Source: Mycteria americana (Eukaryota; Chordata; Aves; Ciconiiformes; Ciconiidae). From it: a DNA stretch of 64,000 nucleotides. The translations under genes and the position numbers were made by a program. The notes below the pieces were generated by a model. The model worked only from the letters and a program-made list of their open reading frames with translations. It was not told where the DNA came from and made no database searches. Location: positions 7,112,828 through 7,176,827 of the forward strand of contig NC_134366.1 in the NCBI RefSeq assembly GCF_035582795.1. Reading direction: 5' to 3'. Position 1 is the first letter of the stretch. The number at the start of each line of letters is the position of its first letter. Shown here piece after piece: positions 15,501-28,500 of the stretch.

Positions 15501-15634
15501 GGTCCAGTAATCTATTCATGCCAGAAAGGGGTCATCTTCATTGCCCACATCTAAGTACTGCAGCAAACCATGTGTCTGCATCATGTTACACGAGAATGAA
15601 CGTTATTCCAAACCCACCAGCTTCCAAATGTTTC

Positions 15635-15640
15635 TTTATT
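15635..15640 (-). terminator. EXOG: Candidate EXOG poly(A) signal
   Basis: The minus strand reads AATAAA about 107 nt after the EXOG stop codon, followed by a G/T-rich stretch at about 15602-15628. This would give a very short 3' UTR of roughly 125-130 nt. It is the first canonical hexamer after the stop; longer isoforms cannot be excluded. Confidence 0.55.
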
Positions 15641-15746
15641 GTTTTCACAATTCAGAAAAGGATAATTCATAGAGCCCTTGTCTTTGTGTTTGCCTTCAGC
15701 TCCCCTTTTGAAGTACAAAACCCCAAACATCTTCCCGAACAAGTAC

Positions 15747-16208
15747 TCAGCCAGCTTTCCCCTCTCTAGCTGCTACTTGTTTTTCCTGCAGTAGTTCTTC
15801 TTCCTTCTTCTTGTGAAGCTTTAGAAGATACTCATCAGGCTCAATTCCTGCCTCCCTTAACTCTGACATAGCTTTCTCCAACCGGTGCAATGTACGGGCA
15901 CTCTGCACTTTTCGAGCAGTGATGTACAATGTAAATTCCTTGAAGCCCATCAGTTTACAGGTATCCACCTCACAGATATTTTTAACATCTTTGCTTTTAT
16001 CCACCTGGGGGAAGAAAACTAAACCCGACATTTTTTCCAGATCTTCAATATTTACTTGGAACTCAGTCAGCTGGTGACTGAAGCCTATGGGATCGTTTGG
16101 CACCACAAAAGCCCCCAGTACCAAGGGCTCTGTAGATGTGCTGCTCCGTCTGGCAAGGATCACCTTGTATAGGTGGGATGGCACAGCTACATCATCCTTT
16201 CCGATTAC
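15747..16208 (-). CDS. EXOG: EXOG exon 6 (terminal coding exon)
   Basis: This 462-nt segment encodes residues 211-363 and the TGA stop at 15747-15749. It opens VIGKDDVAVPSHLYKVILAR, the last nuclease strands. It continues through SGLVFFPQ and into the EXOG-specific C-terminal Wing region, with a helical Lys/Glu-rich tail (KLHKKKEEELLQEKQ). The acceptor is GACAG|GTAATC. A solo LTR begins only about 100 bp upstream of this acceptor. Confidence 0.96.
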   Translation of the reverse strand, partial: VIGKDDVAVPSHLYKVILARRSSTSTEPLVLGAFVVPNDPIGFSHQLTEFQVNIEDLEKMSGLVFFPQVDKSKDVKNICEVDTCKLMGFKEFTLYITARKVQSARTLHRLEKAMSELREAGIEPDEYLLKLHKKKEEELLQEKQVAAREGKAG

Positions 16209-16453
16209 CTGTCAAAAGGAAAGTTATGTTACAGACACAGATCTTATCAGTTGAGGAGAAAAAAGAAAAAAAAAGATGTGAGACTACTCTACTACCTCTA
16301 AAAAGGACAGTCAGGGTTTAGCTTCAGTCAGCAACTAAGCACCACGCAGCTGCTCGCTCACCCTCCCCCCCCGGTGGGACGGAGGAGAGAAAAATCAGAA
16401 GAGCAAAAGTAAGAAAACTCGTGGGTTGAGATAAGAACAGTTTAATAATTGAA

Positions 16454-16500
<47 letters not shown>

Positions 16501-19500
16501 GTAGTAGTAGTAGTAGTAGTAATAATAATAATAATAATAATAATAATGTAATGAAAAGGAAAACAATGAGAGAGAGGAACAAAACCCAGGCAAAAAAAAC
16601 AAGTGATGCAACCGCTCACCACCCGCCAACCGATACCCAGCCCATCTCCGAGCAGCGATCACTGCCCCCAGCCAACTCCTCCCAGTTTATATACTGAGCA
16701 TGACATCGTATGGTATGGAATAGCCCTTTGGGCAGTTGGGGTCAGCTGTCCTGGCTGTGCCCCCTCCCAGCTTCTTGTGCTCCTGGCAGAGCAGGGGAAG
16801 CTGAAAAGTCCTTGGCCAGTGTAAACATTACTTAGCAACAACTAAAACATCAGTGTGATATCAACATTATCTCATCCTAAATCCAAAACACAGCACTATA
16901 CCAGCTACTAAGAAGAAAATTAACTCTATCCCAGCTGAAACCAGGACAAGGAGCCACAGCACGTAACTACACATCAAAATAATGCGCAATGTTATCAGAC
17001 TAGAAGCTGAGGTGGAAAAAGCACCTGTATTGCGTTTTGCTGCGATGGAGTTAATTTTCCTCAGAGCAGCCCTCAGTGCTGTGCTTTGCACTGGTAGCTA
17101 GAAAGGCGTTGATAACACACCAGTGTTTTGGCTACCACTGAGCAGTGCTCCCACAGCATCAAGGCTCTCTCTTCCAACATTCCCCCCTCACCAGCAGGCT
17201 GGGGGTGGGCAAGATCTTGGGAAGGGACATAGCCAGGACAGCTGACCCAAACTGACCAAAGAGATACTCCATACCACATGATGTCTGCTCAGCAATAAAA
17301 GCTAAGGGAAAGGAGGAGGAGGGGGGACATTCGTTATTATGACGCTTGTCTTCCAGAGCAACCACTATGGGTACTGAAGCCCTACTTCCCAGGAAGTGGC
17401 TGGACATCGCCTGCTGATGGGAAGTAGAGAATAAATCGTTTTCCTTTGCTTCCGCGTGCAGCCTTTGCTTTTGCTTTATTAAACTGCCTTTATCTTGACC
17501 CACGAGTTTTTTCCATCTTATTTTCTCCCCGCCCCCCATCCTGCTGAGGATGGGAGTGATAGAGCAGCTTGGTGGGCGCCCGGCATCCAGCCAAGGTCAA
17601 CCCACCACAGCGCATTTCATTGCAGCTCCTTATATAGCTGTCAGGAATGAGGTAGTTATTTGACAGCTGAATCTCTCTCTCAAACAGGAAAAGCAGGGCA
17701 AAGAACACTTCACTGCAGGGTTGTTTGGCCACAGTTGGTCGGAGAATTTCCCAGAAGCTTGCCTGCGTTTCTCCTATAACACCACTGACTTTATATTATA
17801 CTGTTAAGAACAATGATGCAGACAAAAGGTTAAAAGATTAGTCAGTAATTGCCTAAATATTTGTAAAGATCTGCGACAAGGAGCTCTGGTAGAAGAATGA
17901 ACTCAAATCTCCCAAGCAGATGCAACTTCAGTTATGGCTGAAACTGAACTGGAACCAAATCTGAAAAACACATTTGGAAACAGGGAGTCAGCCAAGATCC
18001 CAGCTCCCTAATCCTGGTGCAGATCTGTAAGTGTAGCTGACTTGAAGGGACAGTAGAGCTCCTTTCTCATACTGCATCACAGTGTTAATGCTTGGAAAGC
18101 TGTTTCATTAACAGTGGCTCTATACTAAGTTCCTGACCTGACAGTTCCAAATCATGTGTTTTTTAATATGTATTTCAAATCTAACTATAAATCTGTCAGT
18201 TATATTTTGCATCTCTATTACCCATACACAGGCTGTATTTAAAAGCTACGTTACCTAAGTAAGCATTTTTTTGAGGGGACCTGGATATAAAGAAGTACAT
18301 TCAGTGACTCAATACCTTGGCAGAGAAACCTATCCAAAGAAAATGCACCTATTTGTTCCATAAATTCACTATGACTCAACTTAAGAGCTTGCACATGTTG
18401 GGTTTCCTGCCGTGTTACTCAGACCAGGATCCAGGAATTCAACTGAAACACCAGGAGGGGAAGATCAGGACTCAGAATTCACGTGAAATCTGTTAAAAGC
18501 TCACGCACACATCTATACAGTAGACACCCCACTCTGTGTCAGGAACAAGTCCAAGGGAATATACCTATTGATGATAAATGTAATCTTTCTAGTCTTCAAA
18601 AAGTGATGCTCATGCATGCACTGTATAAGGCTTTTTTTCTTCAATATTGCTGAACTGAACCTGCCACGCCAACAAAGTATAGCAGGCTCACACATGGAAA
18701 ATCTGAGTTTTGCATAATGCTTCTGTATAACTACCCTTCGAAAACTTGTACTTTAATTCTACTGGCTAAAGTAGAAAAAGATGCAGACACCCTACAAAAA
18801 CTACAAAGGCATCTTGTTTTATACATAAAATCCAGTAATTTGGTACTATTTCCAGTATTTGCAATACCTGCAAAAGCAAAGACTGCTTGTTTTGATTTTG
18901 ACAGCTTTTGTTAGATACAGTTAAAATACAATTTCAGAGAAAGCAGGTATTTATTTCACTGCCGCAACTGATCACAATTGAAAGTATTTTATGAACTAAC
19001 CCAGTATATCAGTTCAGACATGCTTTATCCATTCTTATATTCAGTAGAACTCAATCACAAAAGAAACACTTCCTATGCATGCTTTATTCTGAGAGTATTC
19101 AGCACTTTGCGAAAGAAAATATGTTTTTAAAACTAAACTTTGCCTGAACCTAAAACTAAGCTACTGAATCAAGGTTCACGTCAGTCTATTCCAATAGTTA
19201 ACTAATTTCAGTTATGAATTCTTTCAGTGCTTGAAGTGTGTCTTCTACCTCTGTTGCCAGTTTTTTTAAGTGACCAGTATTTAAGTCTTACTGGTTAGAC
19301 CAAAACCAGAGAAAGTACCTTTAGGAGAAAGGGAAAACTCTGATAAAGAAAGTTTTTTCATGTTTTGTACAATAGCATAGTAGTAACATTACTACTGTCT
19401 CTGGCAAACATGTGCTCTTAGATTTCTTTACTGTTACAGAATATTTTCCTCCCCTTCCCTATACTAGGCTATTTAACGGCTTTGTTGTAGTTTAAACTTT

Positions 19501-22500
19501 TTTGTTGTTTTTTTGTTTGGTGGTTTTTTGTTTTGGTTTGGTTTTTTTTTTTTTTTTTTACAAAAATGATCTTGCTTATGCCACCAACCTTCTCCTAAAT
19601 AAAGCTCTGCCTAGGCATCTAACAGTCATTGAAACTGGTAAGCAATAAATAAATGCCTTATGCCAAATCTACTTTCCTTTTCAACGATGACAGATGTCTT
19701 GATAGGGAAATTAGAGCTCCTGAATGTCAAAGTACTTTGCATTTAGCATTCAGTGTGGGTGAAACCAGAGTTACAGCTCCTCAGGATCAACTGCATAAAT
19801 AATCAAAACCGACTGATGCACAGGTAATTTTAAAATATACTAAAAACTACGCATCAACACACTGTTATATCCGGTGGGTTAAAACTGAATTACAAAATGA
19901 ATGGTGTTGGGACTTCAACCAAATTGAGATAGGTGGCACTTAAACCAGGGAGTACATGCAATGTATTGGTGGTGAGAGTGAGGAAGCCAAGAAGCATGAA
20001 AAGCCCTGAGCAGGAGAGGAGGGGCTTCACATTTCCACGTTCACTCAAGCGCAGGCAGTGACTGACGCTGTTGAAGGCAGAAGGCTGGAGTTTCTTTCCC
20101 CCCCGGAGCAGGGAGCTTGCAGGGCCTGCACTGCAATCCCACCTCCTGCACACCCCTAGGGCAGGGCGGAAGAGAAGGCAGAGGCTGTGCGCAGCTGCGC
20201 TGCACCCTGAAGCTGCTGCAGCCTCCTGAGAGAAGGCAGTAGTGAGACCGAACCATGTTCCCCAGATTCCCCCTGGGCCAGCGATCTCCTGACCTGCAGC
20301 ATTCCTGTGCAGTATGGCCTGCACTGCCTTTCCCAGCATTCTTCACATACTTTTTTCCACATGTATACGGACTAGGTCCTCCTTAGCTCGGCTCCCTCCC
20401 CTTCTCAACACCTCCCACACACATACACATACCAGCATCCTCTGCCTGTTGTGTAAAAGACTAGAGGAAGGGTGAACACGCAGATGGAGCTGCTACAAGT
20501 ATCTCCAATTAGGGGGTATATGGCATATGTAAAACAAACAGGTGAATGCGTGTTGAGTGAGCCAGCAGAGGGAACAGGGGATTGAGTCTGAGGACTGAGT
20601 GGGTGGATAGAAGGGCTGGGGAATGAATAGAACTGCACATAGAATAGTTAGGTATGAAATGGAAATGCTAAATGCCTGAAGTGGGTGTTAAGGAAAACAG
20701 ACACTGTGCTTATGTAATATTATGCAAATATATATTCTATGCAAAATAATGCACATTTATGCATAGTATATGCCCCTGTGAAGGAGGGAAGGAAAGAAGG
20801 AAAGAGAGGACTAGTTCAAAATTAAAGAAGGGTTGGCCTTTTGAGAAATGCAGTTCTAAATACAACTCAACTCTATACAGGCAATGGCCGTACATGTACT
20901 TTATGTACCACTTCAGTTCCACGTAAGCTCTCTTTTGAGGCTTTAAATAAAATTTAAGTAGTGCCCAGGCTTTATACAAGTCCTCTGAATCGCAGTAAAC
21001 TACTTCTGTAATTACTTCACTCAGTTCTAATATTGTTAAAGTGATTAAAACAAACTTCAGCCTGCCAAACGACCAGGTCCACAAGTGTCCTTTCCTTACA
21101 CAAAACGTTACATAAAAGTTCTATCCCCAGCTCATTCCGCTGCAGGAGAATACCATCAAAGGAGGGTGCCTGATTTCTCTGACAGAGTAAATATGCATGA
21201 CAAAGAATATATATGTTTTTTTCTGCCGTTTAACGCTTATCTGAACCATGCACATGATGCATCACCAATAATTTATGCAGCCAGTGTGACCCAATGATTT
21301 CTGTTAAAAAAGGAAATGCAGTTCTGGAGCACGCCATAATATTTCCATTGTTATGCTCTGTAATATACCACAATTTGCTTTTTTATGGGAGCAGATACAG
21401 AAGCTGCAGGTGAATGTTTCTGTAGAGTTGCCCCCCCGCCCCAGCTCAACAGCCAGGTAAAAAAGTAAAGCGTGATTCTGCAGAAGTGAAGTTTGCAACA
21501 GAAGCAATAGGTAGGAAAAACAAACTCAACAATTCATTTCCTATTGCCACCTAGAGGATTTTCTTACCTAACTACAGCAATCTGAATCACTACTCTGATC
21601 TGCACCATCCCATTTATCTCAATGCATGCCTAACAGAGGCAGATAGCATATGCTCCTATTGTAACAGAATAGAAAATGCGTTAAGATTAACTGTGCACAG
21701 ATGTTGACTTTGATTTGTGCTAGTCTATCCACAGGCAGCAGATGATCTTTCAGCAGTCAATGCCTGAAACAGCTATCTGTCCCAGCTGGAAAAGAGCAAC
21801 AGTTTTTAATAGTATCTGTGATTCAAAAAAAAATCTCATGCGCTAATACAAGCAAGAAAATACAGCAATGGCCTGTTGAAAAATCACTGCTGTCCCACAT
21901 GCTTTCACACCATGTTGATAACAGACCACAAGGTAAATTTTTGCATCATCCTTTGAAAATTTCCATTTTGCTATTCCTATAAAATTTTGCTTAATCTTTC
22001 AAATTTTCAACAGCCTCGTAACAGAAAAAAAAAAAAAACAAAACCCACTCAAGCTAAAAGCCTTCTTTTTATAGCATTAAAAATACTCCTTTCCCATCAT
22101 CATTTGGGAAACCAATGTGAAATTTCAGGTACTATTTCTCTTTGCTGTCTGTATCAGTTCAACATTAAAATGTTCATTGTCCTGACTTTTTGCAGCTGCT
22201 TATTCCTTTCACTTTTGCTTTGCTCTTGTTTTCTTTGGTGATGTGGTGCTGGCTGAAGCCCTACGACTGAACTGGTGTCGTCTAATAATGCAATATTATG
22301 ATAATGTCATTTTCAGCATAGTGTTTATTGTTTTTTATTATTATTGACATTGTTATTGACATTCCACAAGTGTGTATAAATTTGTTACACTCCTCCATGC
22401 CCAATTAAACGTGGACAGCTGTCATGAGGACAGGCCATTAAAATGTGTGCAATTCCTGACATTTAGAGATGTTTACATATTGCTAAAACAACAAACGTGT

Positions 22501-25500
22501 TGGTAAGCAGTTATACAAACTTAAAGAGCTCACAGGGACAGATAAAGATAAGGGCAGAAGCAATATGATTTCTTAAAACAGAGAGAACTCAGTGAGCTTT
22601 GACAAATTTGGTCTCATAGCTAAGTCACTGGAGGGGGATTTGTCTTACACGTGGCTTTCCTCATGATTTTGGCCAAATCATTAAATTGTTCTTGGTCGTA
22701 GTTTTTAAAATTGGAGGAAGGACAAATTTGATAATATTTGTGGAGTGCTTAAGTATCACAATAAATAATGAAGACAGTTGCTAATGGCATCTAGGATGTT
22801 TTAGCATATGGCATTAAGTAATGTCACCTTCATGGTAACATTAGATAAATGTCACCATCAGATAAATATGGAGCAAAGCTGTCCCTGAAAATGACAGTTT
22901 GGGGTTTATGAGAAAGAGAAGTCCATTCTTACATAAACAGGAGAAAAGGAATACCTAAGGTGTAATGGCAGAACACCTGAGAGATTATATTAGAACAGAA
23001 GTGTTCATCTTACTAGAAATTTTTAAAACATTCACAAATGTTATCATATTTTCCTTTTATACTGAACTTGTTACAGCTTCTCAGAGCGGTAAGAAAATTA
23101 TCTTCTTCTGAAAGGGTAGGAATAATTTTTAAAAGAAAGGACTCATGAATCTAAAAGTAGTATTTTGCCACCTAGTGACTAGAAAATGAAAATCAACCGT
23201 GAAGAGAATTAGCAGAAGGGACTAGCCTTTCATCAGCAAGAGCCAGCTCTGGATTGGCAATTATCTGAAATTCTCTTAAAACCTGGTAAACAGAAATCAC
23301 ATTCAATCATGACTTAACTGCCAGCATACACTGAAGAGTCCTGGCATCAGAGGGTACCATCATCAAATACGTTAAAATGATAGCTCCAGAAATTCCCTCT
23401 ACACTCCAGTAACCATTTCTTCCCTGTCTTTCTTTGTATAATAACCAGAGTTTAGAACAAAGCCACACTGCAAACCAGAACTGACTGAAAACAAGCATAC
23501 ACACAATTCTCTATGTAACAAGACTTCCATCTATGGCTGGCAATAATAAACTTAAGACTTCTGTCACATTTCTTGATGGACAGAATTCAAGGACATCATT
23601 GATTGCCGTCACCCAAAATAAGACTGTAGCTTTCTCTGAATAGGCATTTGTTTCGTTTTAGCTGTAACTTGAGGCATGATACTGACCAGGCCCATCAGAT
23701 GTTTTACTGTAGACAGTATCATTCCTGCTGATATGACCCCAGGTTTGACAATCCAGAGCTTTATTATAATTTCATACTAAATTCTGTATATAAACAGACT
23801 TTCTGGCAGTATAAAAAATTCCCTTTGTTATCAGTATAATTTTATTTACTTGATCATTGTGACAGCATTAACTGCCTTCACTCCAGTTCCTTCCGGATTT
23901 GTGTTAGGCAGCACCGATTCTGTTGATAGTGTTTTTTCCCCCAATATTTGAGAGAATTCTGTCAGATGGCATTGAGAAGAACGGAGGGGTGTGAAGGCAG
24001 ACCCAGCAATACAGAAAACAGAAAATACTACAGGTAAAAATCATAGTAACAATCTGCAACAACACTGCACAGCCAAGCGCTCCAAAATGCAAATGTATGT
24101 GCTTCAGGAAAATTTCATTTGTTATGGCTGGTCTGATTGCTATTGCCAAATCATTCGGCAACCCTAAAAAAGAAAGAAAGGAAAAAAGAAAAAAAAGAAG
24201 AGATGGTACCCCCTCCCCCCCCCCCGTGCCTAAATACACAGTTATAGCATTAAAAGACAGACACCCCAACCCCCTTTTTTTTTTTTAATAAAGAGGGTGT
24301 GTATACGCATCATGATACTGTATTTACATGATGATGGGCTACTACTTCCACAGAATCCATTTAGGTTACTTAACACTGAATCCACTACAGTCCCTATCAT
24401 CGCTCTTCCTATAATAAAAGAACCTTTGGGATGGGTACAGTGCTAAATAAAAGCAACCCCATAAATCTATCCTCCACCTTTGGTGTCTCTTCTCCTCCAA
24501 TCTTAAACCAGTGCCTATTATTTTCATTTGTACATCATGTCTAAATTTAGGGCTGACAGAGCTCTAGTTGTTTACACCAGCTGATCTAAGATCTAGCCCT
24601 TTGAACATAAGTTTCATGGGACATGTATAATGGACCTAGATCCATTAGTTGCCTGTGTAGCCTTGAGACCATTTGGAGCAGCCAACAAATAGTAATAGAA
24701 CCCAGGTTTATTTCCTCCTTTAACAAGGATTCCTTTCCCTATAATATCTTGGCTAGGAGAAAATCTCTACTACTTCTGAAAGTTGACTGGGAAAAACCAT
24801 AAAGCACCATCTTACCTTTGAGAGGTGCAATTTGTTTCCCAGGGACTTATTTGCCACAGAACTAGATGACAAGTAAGCATATCTTCTGGTACAGTTATTG
24901 TGCATGTCTGGCCCAGCCTAGTCATTCAGTTTTGAAAATTAAACAGCAGACATGATTCCAGGATGAACCCAGTGTATCATTAAGAAGTACAGAAAAATGT
25001 CTTCTTCAAACAACAAAACGTTATCTAAACTGTACTTTTGTTTGCCAACCACAGCCAATTCTTCTTACATTAGTATTTACTACGATGGCATTGGGAATAA
25101 GAAGGGTGGAGCGTTGAGCATGACGCAGTAGAATTATTGCAAAATTTGTATTTCAAACTCCAAATCTGCTGACAGAGGAAAGTCACTGAAGTGACAGTCA
25201 CTGGAGAACAGTAATGTATAAAACAAGACAATGTCATTTTGATTTGATCTGGACAAAGATGAAAAAACCTGTATCTGCCTCTCCAATGACACAGAACAGA
25301 TTTTTCCTGTTGGCAGTCTATTTTACATATATTCTCAAAATATGTTTTTCAGATACCAAGCACAGTCTTCAATCTACTCTTTGCAATAAAAGCCTCCGCT
25401 GGAGACAGATGAAATGACAGAACATATCTGAGGATACAACAAGTTCAGCCAATAGATAGAACAACACTGGCATCTAAGGAGTTCAAGGTTAATTCCCTTT

Positions 25501-28500
25501 CTGGAATTAAACAGCAAATGGTACCAGAGTCCAAGCAGGAACTGGGAACAATGCCATGACCGATGCTCTGTTTTTCCTCTATAGTGATCTAAAAATAACC
25601 TTTTTGGACGTCTGATGAGAAAAACACCAGCCTGTAAAGCCATGGATACATATTTCACCACTCCTTTAGCCAAAAACAAGGAAACTAAGATTGAAGAGAG
25701 GATCTGAAACAAATCAATGCAGACACATTCACTGTAGTACTTCTGTGTTTTCTTTTTTCCACAGTTCTAGTCTCAGAGGAGAAGAAAAACATTAGAAAGG
25801 AGCTCAGCCTTAACAGTCACATTGCCAGATGATAGGTTGCAAGTTTCAGCACTATTGTGTATACTACAGCGCTTTTCCTTAAACAGCACATACAAAGAAA
25901 AAGGACACCTTCTCACATCAGCTTCGTAAGCCCAACAATGAGGACTGAAAGCCTTTCATTTCTAAGTCACTTGTCTGAACCTAGCAGAGTTCACTCGGAA
26001 AGACAGCGAAGAGGTACGTTCCCTTCTCGTTCAGCTGCCAGCTCTTAGTGTTTTGGTTTAGGGGCAGAATCCCAGACTACCAAAATCAATGGCAATGACT
26101 GCAATTATATGCAAGGTATCAGTTTGAAAAGAACTTCTCTCCAGTGCTTCGACAGGTTGTGTTCCCTCTTCTAAGTGTACGTGTTGATGTAAGGAAAAAA
26201 AAAACCACACCAACATACCACTCCACTCTGAAGTCTCTCTCCCCAAAGGACAACTTCAATGCCAAGCACAGGAACTTATGCCATAAAGAGATTTCAAAAT
26301 AACAAAAAAAATTCTCAGCCTGTGTTTATTTACACTTAGGAGCATACGCAAAGAGGACCCAAATCAAATAATTTAATATTTAAAACAAAAAAAACCCAAA
26401 ATCAACATTTTACTTTTCCCACCTGTAGACAGCATTATCTGTACTTAAATACAGCTTAAATACAAATAAATTTACATAATGAATCTCACCCTAGGAAGCT
26501 AAGCAAAGGATTTATGAATGTGGCCAAATGGTGAAATGAAAACATGAATACCATCATTCCACCGTTTTCAATCTCACACTGAACTTCATAGTTTATATTA
26601 AGACCAAAACTGATAAAACATTCATAAAAGACCGGAGTTGTCATCAAACCCAAAGATGATGAAGACATCTTGGCAACAGACAAGAACATAAGGATATGAA
26701 AATCAAAGCAGCACGGACATTTTGTGCCACTATTATTCCATCACCGTATCCTGGTATCAAGTTACTTTGAATAAAAGCAGTAAAATGCAGTGCCTGCTCT
26801 TATTTTTACCTGTGGAAGACTAAAATTTACATTTCAAAACCAAAATGGAGAGCAGAAATCATTTTTCAGAAAATGTAATCTTTCTCTTCTAAGTAAACAC
26901 TTTCTCTAGAGAAAAAATAGAAAAAGATGACCGAGATTACAGTGAAGCAGTTGATAGATGATTCAACTGCTTCCTGGAAAATCATTTTCAGTTATAGAAT
27001 GTTCAAGTCAGCTCAGGATTTTTAATTCTTTGCAATGCAAGACGAATACCTATTTTTAGGGATAAAAAATAAATGCAATATCCTGACAGCTACAAGGAGG
27101 CAAATTCCAGGAAGGTATGTGCAAGTCTGGTGAACTCTTACACTACCATTCTGCATGACAGTAAGCCAAATGCTCAGCTCGACACTGTTGAAAGGGAACA
27201 TTTCCCTCCTGCTCCCAGCTATGTGCTTTTGGACATATCTCGTGCTGCCACCAGTAAGCGCGGGACTCCTCTGTGTGCTGCTGAATCTTTCTACAGCAGT
27301 AGAAAACAAGCCCAGTAAGCAAATAAAGAGTCCGCTATGGATGGTTTTCTACTGCATTGGGTAATTGCATCTTGTGGAAGGATCTGATCGTCATCAGCAC
27401 TGGCAGACAAGGTAAAGGACCGGAAACTATAATGGGCAATAGCAAAGTCAGCACTCTCCCTTTGGGTGGCAAGGAACCATTGCCAGTCTAAAGCTGGCTT
27501 TGCCACTAACTTATCATGTGGTATTGGTCATATCCCTTAACCATGGCTTATTTATCCACTTGAAAATGAGCACAGTTGTCACCTTCCTCACAAAGATGGG
27601 GTGAGAGCTGGAGTCTGGAGTTTCATGTCCACTGAACATGAAAAAGATAAATTATTATTACTGCATTTTCATATGCATAACATATGACTGGAAAAAAAAT
27701 AACAACAAACTCAAAACCAAAGCTGTGATTTCATCACAGTCAAGTCCAGGTGGGGACATAAGAGACAGTTTTTAAAGAAGTAAAAAGTTAAAAGTGAACA
27801 GGAAAAATTACATTCTGTCATGACTGAGTTCCAAGTTCAATCAAATGGAAATCAGCTGTGTATTTATAGTGGAGAAATAGTGCCTAAATCTTACCGCTAA
27901 ACAAGCCAGTGTTGAAAGCTGAACATCTCTCTCTTTTGACTCTCTCATATCCCTCTGAAACAGGGGCTTGTTTATAGCAAGCTCATTCATTGCTCCTTAG
28001 AGAACTAGTTGGACAGCTGAATCACTCGTGAGCTGAAGCTGCAGTTGATCCAAGTACTTATTTTCAAGGAAAAGTGTTTTTTCAAGAGGTGCAAAATACA
28101 GCATTTGTTATTTGCATTACACTAGCTTTCATCTAGCAACTGAAAACAGCAATAATATCTCATTACAGTAAGGGCAGAAGGTAATACTCTCTCCCTCAAA
28201 TACCCTACTGTGCTCAGATCCTACAGATGTCTAAACACATACTTACAAAGATAAGTCAGGATAAGCAATAATAAATTCACCTCTCAACTTGATAGCCTTT
28301 CCTATCTGTCTGCCTATCAATGACAAGGTCTAGAGACTGTGCATGATCAATCCTAAATCTTCACAGTATTTTAAGCAGGTAATAAAAATGAGGGACCAAA
28401 AGAAGAAAGGGGGTACCAGTACCATGAACCAGTGATTACACTGCATTCACCTAAAACCTACTGAACTTGAACAAAGTCTGTCAATTGACTTTGGTATGCT

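Larger units (their letters stand above)
1..15600. other. Non-coding region left of EXOG (likely EXOG-SCN5A intergenic)
   Basis: No ORF or exon resembling a known protein was found on either strand. The open frames present (up to 173 codons) are overlapping, mostly in GC-richer patches (5.1-7.8 kb, 10-11.7 kb), and lack domain signatures. Visible low-complexity features are a TTA run at 6578-6594 and A/T runs near 7782-7798, 11157-11175 and 13325-13338. A 16-bp tandem duplication lies near 9522. Mammalian synteny would place the 3' end of SCN5A, on the plus strand, further left. Confidence 0.6.

Noticed and set aside
16324-16697. Frames encoding long poly-Tyr, poly-Ile or poly-Asn/Ser tracts
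   Set aside because: They are translations of the AAT/AGT microsatellite inside the LTR, not proteins.
16308-17609. A single provirus with two LTRs flanking internal genes
   Set aside because: The LTRs are inverted, only 77 bp apart and differ in sequence; no gag, pol or env remnants lie between them.
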